A stretch of DNA of 64,000 bases, from contig NC_049980.1 in the NCBI RefSeq assembly GCF_000003815.2, forward strand, positions 18,732,731 to 18,796,730. The letters are read 5' to 3'. The translations under genes were made by a program, and so were the position numbers. This DNA comes from Branchiostoma floridae (taxonomy: Eukaryota > Chordata > Leptocardii > Amphioxiformes > Branchiostomatidae). Under the pieces are notes generated by a model. It was given only the letters and a program-made list of their open reading frames with translations, was not told the origin of the DNA and made no database searches. Positions within the stretch are counted from its first letter, which is position 1; every line of letters starts with the position of its first letter. This document shows, in pieces, positions 35,401 to 43,593 of the stretch.

Positions 35401-35856
35401 CGTGGTCAAAAGATCGGTTTTCTGTTTCGTTCGTGTTTCTTTACTGTCTCTGTTTCTGTAACCGTCCCGATCTTCGGCTTGCATAGTTTGACGGCCATCT
35501 TCCTCGCGCGCTTTGTCGACTTTGCTACCGTATCTCTTACAGATTCGGCATAGTTCAGGGTAACACAGTTTCAAATCGTCAAGCAAGACGAGGGGAAAGG
35601 TCCCTTCCCGTGGTTTCCCGTGCGAAATACCCTGAATGTTCTGCAACACTCGAGTTTCTGGCCAGGACGCTATGTGCTGTTGAACTCCGGTATGCCCGCC
35701 GAGCTCCCTGAAGATGTCGAACGGGTCCACGTGGCTCGGCACCCGGGGAAACAGCACATTCACAACTGCGTCCACCGGAACGTACTTCCGCCCATTTCGG
35801 ACGACTTCCGGGAGGAATTTACCCTCAAAGATGACTATTCCTGCCGAGATGGACAT
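29425..35856 (-). CDS. Single-exon 2143-aa protein with multiple Ski/Sno/Dac-like modules
   Basis: One uninterrupted frame, ATG at 35856 and TGA at 29425, with no intron. Globular islands sit in Ser/Thr/Pro-rich linkers: D1 residues ~5-110, D2 ~853-945, D3 ~975-1068, D4 ~1459-1545, D5 ~1825-1915. D3 reads AYIPLKEFQQVYPRVSL then CLNEMCDELNITVG, matching the Ski/Sno/Dac pattern of a hydrophobic 'LP' strand, a helix with xVCDELxI, then a 'L..LG' helix. D2 and D5 end C-LNVLKARIWRLFALL and CATVIKLADSVFSTAKLL, like the C-terminal 'C.LIT..D...L...L' helix of that fold. D1 and D4 are weaker. KRK clusters near residues 1700-1770 look like nuclear localisation signals. Ski/Sno/Dac folds act in chromatin-bound corepressors, so a nuclear role is inferred, not shown. 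D2 and D3 are almost adjacent. The family call rests on pattern only. Confidence 0.6.
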   Translation of the reverse strand: MSISAGIVIFEGKFLPEVVRNGRKYVPVDAVVNVLFPRVPSHVDPFDIFRELGGHTGVQQHIASWPETRVLQNIQGISHGKPREGTFPLVLLDDLKLCYPELCRICKRYGSKVDKAREEDGRQTMQAEDRDGYRNRDSKETRTKQKTDLLTTNNHSGRGEASPSTDPLKASRIASVEQKVKSGERRCRTDVKKVDAAVDTPHEQSDGFKNRGESSRNKSHLNPSSLKNNACYTDYRGWVVIDQVTAESECSSVLTLESGKTKNDRHCHPADTNPVSNNACSHEEPQKGHIRDLTDQQEESPEEFTSQHTSPRLHCPPTGVAPCSVGMHKSPLCTTPTTCGGPQEHEESSDPAVEVCPVSPHANQNPDASVDETGSSCQTEENSAVGNRSVQGETPNIRADEYILEKISPDPKGNISVTKVEEPQGSTTDELHDRGNQMTNSSATMASSMQSPRRELDLPHQHTKADKKDTSINSSTVSESDIPPTTGIQRDRNLWSSLEMLDLFGRPPAGNIEDVGGSARPAGKGCTIHENIAVHNNGVTPPDLSPPRSRVEISRSSKMASAHCLHKDLSRATDLKVPEKDTVSMGTTAGRRDVRGTTSSTTASVEVTGNAEKTELDAVTSHRPASRLGGKDTAIATETPYNQLKQVRIEPTDCKGSTDDTEEESIGLVMECVPEPTFTKARFKVPQENTNNTFKTVKGEDHTTPKRCQVTPGSTLESPHHDQPNRDHVCKTPTPSKKLVATTSPPLLESSAAEHMDEGTTRCGSTTQDAVETEHPILTNLLKEPEYPVLTTLLEKSTPSDGKPSLGTTPPSTNRPLRSTDEQPEALHPAATRKPAESGAPKAAQFGKLRLNKKDMDVVQVGTTFYCRATAVSTGVPSFTSSMLKKLCPIFGVHFISVDQVGADVMSCFESLGYSQIRCLNVLKARIWRLFALLSFLETAFCQVDRKERPTMERAVSQAREAMSHKVMINNDLVHHSHALMIYYRSGGAYIPLKEFQQVYPRVSLDCLNEMCDELNITVGLAPPAVLRSIGHTIITSSLPSMDLHDFKVVTVPLDLRDLSKLLLRIESNPGPRLQCPQPSTEENPVASHAVKTEDTSDHLAAKFQCPQPSMEERQATQTEQMEVANDRLTSTHQCPEPSMKKVVATPATTDRIAGSRLVGNTKEGVVGKSIGQASKATASASSDTNTSSTVLRKHGLTNIGVETYSSNRMGGRCGSLRMLRVSPSPPILSEKHTSDGHVGPSDANYAVSTAPSLETVQKNYSQRVDIKGSTESLEKLSNCAKSPTAAETGQPSGPHGVASDSQMDTLPSATEINHVNTAAAPSTSNGSKTTTAGVTVLRCPVPEPCGEPCGTTAEPHKVTVATNSMVGIITQDKAEDPPRHEVRYCHKGVVDIAQRNPTTKDLLRFLEVTQQAPNQPEEMPGVPSTYRDKETPEADESSAVLDLTVSKVTVPTAVTETSLRKYTYQCQEGRTGPYKYGKLRKGDSVVATLEHRRRIFVTIDDFKRLTNWKGPIDTTWCRRFGFDLFSDESRPGGILLGCDLIKIGSRREAPEDASTKESTPDALHSEAHGHNTNHACNDATNRHAVGTGEKIPPKQSQQHIKSETGVSTCAYEENVSSSSEVENTTRQQGDSRPRYSSQARVTSQIPSMPPGHPATVGELRPAAPPLNHLDEVQTYTGTVGKSAFPSPANPAAFGPPNGIPAGAPGKRKATPPLHHVNVQAVSRAAEESVSSSPPNSVASCPPNDILTGAVNRKRKASPMEGVFSSKRKSPVWPIENAVQQQRGQREESTNTDHVRQAVNATRDSDAIYKENHMRVQLRWEHCGFVDGVPKDKTHEMFPVVTVYGHMKVALASDIVSLFPYVNLTDFMRAVGQLKLRICACPPSIRQLFLQAGKNEASCATVIKLADSVFSTAKLLSQCFSQQGCHMLPNENAPNVNNGTDSTIQPLQLSSTGYRNNEVPNGHAPSSTPNSSGRPNVNYSSVVPISTASAPSLLGSPENNNDIKIVAVQSLATGEFYNMTGRQQTMPIEGMHGSAQRVMSQHRQSRIPTEPFQPPTAASVRMESAQRPYQHPVSTFQQSHYPPPPPPYQTNTSATSVIQAWAQMRRVEDWQQHAFERNRQPSEVPGVGYTAQMYSGLRTGWDH

Positions 35857-37251
35857 CCTCGGAACTGATTACCACCTGTGGCAACCAGGACTTCATCTGC
35901 GTGACGACCTGTAACACAAGAAAGCACCATAACACAATAGCACAGCACGATGTACAAAAATCGTTCAAAACTGAGGGCACATGATCTGACATCTGAATTC
36001 ATTTTAAATACGTTTGATGATTCATCAATGTTCTGTATTAAAGGACTTCGTACATTATACATTTTGGAACGAGCAGACCCTATCCACATTTATTGGGACG
36101 GCCTACAGATATACGCAATCAAAACACGATGTTCCGAGCTCGTAGTAGAAATAAAGAGTCAAGCGGCGCGGCGCCTACAGAGAAGGCTAATGATAAAATG
36201 CATCTAATTCAAATGCATATGGAGTGCATTGACACCACCTGTGGTGAACTACGACTATCCGTTGTGTGAATAATTCCAGTCTCCCACCAAGCTCCTTGCT
36301 CCCACAGAATAGCCGGGTGATATGATTATGCGTCTCTTCTACAAATGCGTCAGATGCTGAATTCAGTTTCCAAATCGAAATGCATGCATTGAGTTTTTTA
36401 ACTTCTTGAATAATTTAAGATGAACGTTGGCGCACAGTGGGTTCTCTGTGGCCATCTGGCGTTGTCTGGCAACATGCAAATGAGGATTCCAATACAGAAC
36501 TCACATCCGAACACATGTGCCCTTTCTTTCCTTTTGTGCCTACTCAGAGTGCCTACTCCTCGAGCAGAGGTAGGTGGGAAGATTGTGACCTCGTTTTCTG
36601 TCCGCACGCGAATATATTTTTCCGTAGAACCTCCCTCTAGATGATATGGAATTTGACAACGAAACTACTAAGACCTATATCAAATCAAGATTTCAATGTT
36701 GCAAAAACGCGCGTAATAGCCAAGGTAAATATTCAAATTGACTGACCCCGATCCTTACATCTGTTTGGATTTAATAGCCAGTCTCTCAGAGATGAATAGG
36801 GCACGTAGGAGAATGGGATTTAATACCATGTAGGAACATTTCCCTTCGGAGCGGACTGAAGTCTCGCGCATGTCGTTGCCTGTGGTAACTGTTTACTTTT
36901 CATTACGACGGTAAGGACTTCAACCAGTGTACATCTGTTTCGTGTTAGAACGTCAACCATAACACCACCAAGGACCTTGATAACACCAAAGACTGTGCTC
37001 ACAAATCAGTTCGCAGACTTCATATCTCCATGAAAAAATCTGATTATGCAAAAAATCCATAACTTACAGAGATCAAAATGATGTAAGGCTAACTGCATAC
37101 GAAATGAAAACCGGAAATCCGTCTTTCCTTTCAGAGAGCCTGCAGTTCCAGAGCAAGCTGTGGGACGGGGACGGGGACGCGGAGGGGGGGGGGGGGGGGG
37201 GGGATAGAACCTAAACAATGTCTACAAGCTATCTGGCACCAAAATATCATG
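35857..37251. other. Upstream region of the 2143-aa gene
   Basis: Presumed promoter and 5' UTR. A possible acceptor (TTGCCACAG, about 20 bases before the ATG on the minus strand) hints at a spliced 5' leader. No TATA box is recognised. No other coding feature is seen, and a G-rich run lies at about 37182-37203. Confidence 0.4.
37182..37203. repeat. Poly-G run
   Basis: An uninterrupted run of about 20 guanines on the plus strand follows GGGGACGGGGACGCGGA. It could form a G-quadruplex; it may also be an assembly-sensitive homopolymer. Confidence 0.85.
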
Positions 37252-37434
37252 GTCTCTACCAGAGTCCGGGTCGCTGGCTACCGTAGAAATGGAACAAATA
37301 GAGGAGTTAGCCGGCCAGAGAAGTACGGAACCCCATGGGTCCCGCGCTGTTCCCTAGCCGGCTGTACTTCTCTGGCCGGTTTACTTTATTTCCATTTCTA
37401 CGGTTTTCCAGCGACCCGGAGTCTGGTAGAGACT
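37252..37434. mobile_element. Long palindromic MITE, TCTACCAG-terminus family, copy 2
   Basis: Begins GTCTCTACCAGAGTCCGG and ends with the inverse (CCGGAGTCTGGTAGAGAC). The arms continue through CGCTGG, CGTAGAAATGGAA, GCCGGCCAGAGAAGTAC and AACAGCGCGGG-like segments almost to the centre, so the whole 183 bp can fold into one hairpin. Non-coding. Confidence 0.85.
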
Positions 37435-38304
37435 AAAAATATCCAGTCCATAGCACGCACAGGTCAAATGATACAAATGTTCTACAGCAGTACCAAGGTC
37501 ACGTACAAGGGGGCCCAAAATCAACCTTTTTTTTTCCCAGTCCCTATCCATCAAATATCATTACAATCCATTCAAAGATTCTAAAAATGTCGGAAACACA
37601 AACACACAGACAGGCACACCCAAAACAATATAATATCGCCATTTTTCATGGATAGAGTCCATTCCAAGATACCATGCGGATGTTTGTTGCCATTGTTTAG
37701 AATTGATTTTAAAGTTTTGTAATTATATGTCTAGGACATTTGATACTTATACTTATACTTGATATTATCAACCTTAGAATTAGACAGTCTTTCTGCAGCC
37801 TAAATACCAGATGGAGGCATGTTGGTCCTAGATGATACGATGATGATGATGATGGCCCTGGATCCAAGGAGTTTGCACAGTCTGGCATCCAGGCCACGTC
37901 AACATATAATCAATACATGGCATTCAGGCTTGTCTTTCTGCTGTAACTACCATTGATGGTCATGTTTTTTTTGTTTTTTGTTTTTGTTTGTTTGTTTGTT
38001 TGTCTGTGCGAGTGTGTATGAAAACTGTCCATATAATGCCGAGGTAGAAGTTGTCACAAAAGGGGAGAAAGCATCTGCTTGGAGATAATTACCGACATGT
38101 CAAATACCAGACCCCGTATGATCACAAAAAGCGTAATGAGAGAATAATCCATCTATTGGCTTTGCATTGAAACTACGGTCCAGTGAGTAAGAAGTCTGGC
38201 TGCAGCCGGCATGCTCGAATTATAGCCTCCTCCGCCGGCCTCATGAGGGCCAGACTCGCTATTTACTCGCTATTTTCACGAGTCTTTCAACACTTTATAC
38301 TTTA
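37435..38304. other. Spacer between two palindromic MITEs
   Basis: Non-coding. It holds a GATGATGATGATGATG microsatellite near 37838, GTTT-rich DNA near 37965-38005, one copy of the ATCTGCTTGGAGAT motif near 38070 and one CAGTCTGGCATCCAGGC end-motif near 37877. A CCAAGGGGGCCC-type fragment of the dispersed CTAGGGGGCCC family may lie near 37505. No gene. Confidence 0.45.
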
Positions 38305-38516
38305 GTCTCTACCAGACTCCGGATCGCTGGAAAATCGTAGAAATGGAACAAATAGAGAGGAATATAACCGGACAGGGAACAGCTCGCGATCCTAGGATCC
38401 GTGGATCGCGTGCTGTTCCCTGGCCGGTTATATTCCTCTGGCCGGCTTACTCATCTATTTGTTCCATTTCTACGATTTTTCCAGCGATCCGGAGTCTGGT
38501 AGAGACTATAATACTT
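38305..38516. mobile_element. Long palindromic MITE, TCTACCAG-terminus family, copy 3
   Basis: Begins GTCTCTACCAGACTCCGG and ends with its reverse complement. The arms read on through ATCGCTGGAAAA, CGTAGAAATGGAACAAATAG, GGAATATAACCGG, CAGGGAACAGC and CGCGATCC. About 212 bp that is nearly a perfect palindrome, so a very stable hairpin is possible. Little divergence between the arms suggests recent amplification. Confidence 0.88.
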
Positions 38517-39028
38517 AGCCCGCGTTGAAAACCGCGAATAGGCACTCCGACAAAAATAAATACCGCTGCTCCGAAGGTCTGCGAAGGAGGCTTGTATACA
38601 CGACATGACAACACAATTCCTTTAAAATATATATGTCGTGAGTGACAAAGTGCAGATTGCAACACTGATGCCTTACATAGATTTTTGTCTAATCGAGATG
38701 CAAACTACGTAATCCTCCCATTTCTCACTCCGTTACCAACTTGTCATTATTCATAGCCTCTGAACAACAACTCGAACAGGTTTCCTCGCCTGTGTCGGCG
38801 CCGTCTCTGATCACCGCACCCTCACACTCAGTGTTAACCCCGAGTGAGAGGGTGTGATCACCGACGCCTGTGGACAGTGGAGCCTTAAAGTCTGAGGCAA
38901 TGACAAGTGATAAGAGGTACCGCCAGTTAGCACGTCCGCGCCGAGCCGACGGGGCTTGAGGTGACTCCACAACGCCAGATTTATGCAACCTCCTTGATTT
39001 ATGCGATTTCGCGCAACACAAATATAAA

Positions 39029-39222
39029 TACTGTAAATGCAGAAATGTTCGCGGTGCCGGTGGATTAATGTTCGCGGCGGCCGCTTCACCGCGAATTTAA
39101 AACCACCGCGAACATTCTTCCATAACAGTAAGACACTACAGCGCATGGTGCTACCGCGAAATTAAATCCACCGCAAAAAGTCATTTTTCCCGCTACCGCG
39201 AACTTAAATGCATTTACAGTAT
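39029..39222. mobile_element. MITE with TACTGTAAATGCA ends and TTCGCGG repeats
   Basis: Left end TACTGTAAATGCAGAAATG, right end AAATGCATTTACAGTA. Between them TTCGCGGTG, TTCGCGGCGG, ACCGCGAA, ACCGCGAAC and TACCGCGAA recur as inverted subterminal motifs. About 194 bp, non-coding, with TA at both borders. From memory, very similar TTCGCGGTGGATTTAAT elements occur in several marine invertebrates. Confidence 0.8.
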
Positions 39223-39224
39223 AC

Positions 39225-39320
39225 TCCCCACGCAGAGGTTCGGCTCCGCATGTTTTTAATGTGTTTTCTGGATATTTTATCGGGCTTTCTACTTTGTACA
39301 GTTGTCTTCATGTCCGCTTG
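39225..39320. mobile_element. One-armed relic of the 4007-4212 MITE family
   Basis: CGCAGAGGTTCGGCTCCG, TTTTATCGGGCTTTCTA and TTTGTA...GTCTTCATGTC match the reverse complement of the right arm of the 4007-4212 element in the same order. The second arm is missing. It directly abuts the MITE at 39029-39222. Confidence 0.6.
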
Positions 39321-42300
39321 CCAAACGAGTCCACTTTGGACGTGATATTATGTAACGTTATGTATTCTGTCTTCACAATACCTGACGCGCTAGGAACTTT
39401 GGAACCTTGAGTGTGAGAGAAGGCAGACTGTCAACAAATAAGTCCCAAGAAACTTGCCTGGAGTGTGTTAGGAAATAACAAGGAATTTCGGGAACTTGAC
39501 GCACCAAAATATGACTGTGCAGGCTAAAAAACAAGGATTTTGCTAAAAAAATAACTACTAGTAATTGACACAGAAGGAAAAAATGACTGCCCGAGGTTGT
39601 TATGCATATGGTAATTTCCAACCGAGCTATTGAAGTACAGGTCACAACATAACAAGACAAAACATTTATATATCTCTCTATATATATAGACAGAGAGTAT
39701 CACAAATTTGTAAAGCTACTCTTACACAGAAGTTCGGCTTCTTCTCGCTTCTTGGTAATGGTGATTGAACATGTAGGAGAGGACTGTATGGGTTTAGCTA
39801 TGGTCGGTTTGTCAAAACGCATGAGGAATACAAACTTGTCAGTGCTGTCTCAAGTTAGAGAATCAATTTTCTATGTAACTGAAATGAATATGAATAGTAT
39901 TTGCTAATGTTGTCGGTTACACGCCACATATGTCAACCCTAAAAATAAGCAATAAGTGTTTTATGATCATTGTCACTGGAACGTCTGTGCTCCTTGCACT
40001 TGCGAGTGCAAGGGGACTATACAATAAGGAGCCTCGGTAGAAATCGGATGGTACTCAGGCTAGAAAGTCCTAGTAACGTTATCAAAACTTTGATAAAACC
40101 TCCGTGAAATATTACCTCTGTTAAATATCATCACTTTTGTGTAACTAGTGCCATGACTAATGTTGGATGCCAGACCCCAGCCCGATCTCTATAAAAATAT
40201 CCAGCGTGCCGGTAGGCATTTAGTGTAAGCCGTGGAAACAGTCTGGCATCCAGGCTAGTTTTGGTGGGTCACCCAATAGAAGTGCTGAATGATACAAAAG
40301 AATGTGACATTCCTGAGCAAGAGCAAATTTACATATTTTTAATTGTTGAAATGGATGTAGTCAAACAGCGATTCTGAACTGTCCTGTCTAGTCCTGTAAA
40401 TATTTTCTAGCACAATTGACTATGTGTTCCTGTCAATACTTAGTAGCCTCGGCGTTATATAAATAGCTCGAAAAGGTGTTACACGCCGCGAGTGCACAAC
40501 TCGACAAATGATGCTAAACAAACCCACATAATTCCTACTTATCAAGCCGTGCTTCAAATAGTTCCGTTTATTTTCGGTTGACAACTTGCCCTCCAAAAAT
40601 CATGCAATGTCCCCACGATTTTTTCATGATGAAAGCTCCTTGATAATTCTCAGTCATATACAGTAATTAGCTTGATTACGAGGTAAGCTGATAAGCAGCT
40701 GTCATACGACTCTTTACCATCTGGAAATCATAAAATATTTTTTTCCACAGTTTCTATTGAGATAGAGGAAAGTACTAAACTCTTCTGTAAAAGGATGTCA
40801 ATGAACAGTTCAACTGAATAATCAACTTTTGAGACTTACGGTCTAGTTATGCGTAACAGCCACCAAGGAGCTTTTTCCTCGCCAGGAAGTGCCCCCCTCC
40901 CCCAACTCAAAGTTGGATGTACGCGGTTCACACAGAAACTTGGGTGACCCTCGGTTGACACAGCTCCGTCAGAAAAATTTTAGAGCCAACGGGAAACGAC
41001 ATAAACCGTTACTGGGGATCATACAAGTTTATGACGTTAACTATTTTTGAAACATACTCAGCTACGTTAACGTTACCTCAAAAATTCAACGAGACGACGA
41101 CTTGAACACACCGCTGTCAGAGTTGTTCCTTCTGTGTGCCCACACGAGGTGCCAGTCCCTTTTTGTGTGCACGGTTTCGTTCGCACGTGGGTGTCAACTG
41201 TGCAACAACGAACAGCACCTGGTTTTGATTAATGGGAAATGGCGGGAAAATATCCCCGTGCTGGAATTTGAGACGATCAACGAATAGCAGTCAAAGGATG
41301 CAATCTTCTCGGAATGACAAATATAAAATTGTAACGTTACTCAGTGATTTATTAATACACAGACCTTTGATTAGTGATAACAAAGTGGTGTAACGTTAAA
41401 TATCCTAATCTACAATCACAGACCAGGTGAAATCTGAAGGTTGTGGATTATCTATTTTCCTGACCTTGAATGATAACAATATATTTTTCGGATAGAGGGA
41501 CATAACGTTAGATTATACTAACTATATGCCTGTCATAAGCATCTAAGCCATCCTACCGTGCTATGAAACATGGATCCGTCCTTCGGTCTGTAACTCTCAG
41601 AAAAATTTTATTTGAACAGACCTCGGCTGATTGAATTATAATGATCTATGATGAAGTTGCGAAACTACCCGATGGTGCCCCCTGCTTTGTCTCGCCATCT
41701 GTAAATTGTTACTTCACGCTACTCCACCCACAGCTAGACATTCCTTCCTGTCGGTGTAATCGAAACCTGGCCACTCACCAAGAGCAGTGCGCGCCCTGGG
41801 GCTAGGACAAGTAGGTTACAACAACAATGGTACCATCCTGCGCATCCATGGTCATCCATAGAAAGCATCACTCTACTCAGTACTCTACTCTTTTATGCTT
41901 GTTCATTGAAACAATTTTTCCATGATCTCTACATACCTAGAGGCCAGGGCGTGCATGCAGGGTGGCACCACGCCCTGTCAGGTGGCGGGCTGGTCGAGGG
42001 GTCAAAGAAATCTTGCCCCTCTGTAAATTGATGGAAAAGACAATTTATGGTCCATCGATCATGTTTGTGACAGTAGGTCAGAATCAAAACAAACAAAAAC
42101 AGTTGATCGTTAAAAACTTTTGACCTGTTTCAGTGTTTGTAAACAATGTAACTGGCGATTCATCGGCCAGGCCAATATATCACGTCTCAGACAATATAAC
42201 TGACTGGCTGTATCATCGTATGGATATGTAGCGATTATGAACAAGCTCTGCCACATGTCTACACTATGATGACTATCGGTTGTGGCATACCGCTGCAACC

Positions 42301-42677
42301 CTGCAAGGCTCACTCCCCTGCGGAGGCGGCTCCATGGCGTCCTGGGTTGCGAGAGTTTGTGTTACAGACCGATTACTCGTACTCATAAACAAACAAACAA
42401 ACTCTCCCAGAAGACAGAAGACCATCTGTCAGTATGTGACCCAGGGTGTGACCCGTCACTAAGCGTGATAAACCACTGACACTTCGTTTGATTGATTGTC
42501 ACAATGCAAGTGGTGCAGAGCGAATCCAGCGACTGCTGATATTGTACAAAAACAGTGACACGTGTGTCTATCAGTGATGTATGTTGGAAAAATGAGGTTA
42601 TCACTAGAACCTCTTGCTTGAACTTACCAATATCTTGAAATGTTTGTGTATGTGAAATTTTCCCGTAGGTTTTGAGA
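39321..42677. other. Gene-free intergenic stretch
   Basis: No coding region recognised. It contains a small MITE (40164-40252). Short ORFs on either strand carry no domain signature. The motif TAACGTTA recurs several times near 41040-41510. Confidence 0.45.
40164..40252. mobile_element. Small MITE with TGGATGCCAGAC ends
   Basis: TGGATGCCAGAC at 40164 is inverted as GTCTGGCATCCA ending at 40252. About 89 bp. The same end-motif occurs singly near 37877 and, in modified form, in the ends of the 9255-9570 element (TAGACTGGATGCCAGG). Confidence 0.6.
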
Positions 42678-43593
42678 CATGAAGGAGGGTCTGCATGCTC
42701 TTTTCCGTAAGGCGTAGGCAGGCCTTTTAATTTCCCGTAATTCGTAGGGAACCTTTTTTATTTCACGTAATTCGTAGTGAGGATGGAAAATTTACCGTAA
42801 AGCGTAGCCAATGCATTTCACGTAAAGCGTAATCTAGCCCAAAAATTTTACGTAAAACGTAATCTAGCCTAAAAATTACCCGTAAATCGTAGTCTGGCCT
42901 CCCAAATTTCGTAAGTCGAAGCGTAGTCTACCAGTGAATTTTAGCACTCAAAACAAAGGAAATTGCGTTTCAAAGGATCAAGATTTCAAAATTTTTTCGG
43001 ACCTCCCTTGCGACTCTTCTCACCTTAGGTCATCGACATGGTAAAAATTGTATCGGTGGCCTCGCCCTCGAAAACAAATTTGCTAATAGGAATTAAAGTT
43101 GGCTTAGTCTGCCAGCAAAATTTGCCCATCAAAATGCAGGAAATGTCATTTTAGAGGGTCAAGATTTCAATATTTTCGTGGTCCTCCCTTGCGTCGCCTC
43201 GCGCCTTCGGCGCTCAAAATGCTGAAAATGATGTTGGGGGATGTGACGTGTCAACCTCAAACACCCTTATTGCTTATAGAAATGTCATAAGTTTTATATA
43301 ATAGCCAGAAAAATGCAGTAAATCGCGTTTCAGGCGGTCAGGATTTCACAAATTTTCGTTCAAAATACAGGAAATAGTGTTTCAGAGAGTCAAATTTCAA
43401 AATTTTCCCAGCGGAGCATGCCCCCGCCCCTGTCGAGTGTTGCTAGCCTTCCAGAATTTAGCGTAAACCGTTGCCAGCCTTTCTGAATTTAGCGTAAAAC
43501 GTTGCCGGCCTTCGGAATTTAACGTAAAACGTTGTCGACCGTCCTGAATTTAGCGTAAAGCGTTGCCAGGCCCCCCCATGCAGACTCTCATGA
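42678..43593. mobile_element. Compound repeat element with terminal inverted repeats and subterminal CGTAAAGCGTA arrays
   Basis: The left end CATGAAGGAGGGTCTGCATG is imperfectly inverted at the right end (CATGCAGACTCTCATG). Next to the left end, about 8 diverged ~28-bp units carry CGTAA(A/T)(G/T)CGTA (42704-42925). Next to the right end are four ~30-bp units with GCGTAAA(A/G)CGTTGCC (43447-43573). Between them, four diverged blocks carry GGAAAT...GTTTCA...TCAAGATTTCAAAATTTT (near 42957, 43137, 43315 and 43370). Subterminal repeats of this kind are typical of transposase-binding arrays in DNA transposons. No transposase ORF is seen. Confidence 0.55.

Noticed and set aside
37006-37218. Proline-rich ORF on the minus strand
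   Set aside because: Produced by the poly-G run; no other coding signal.
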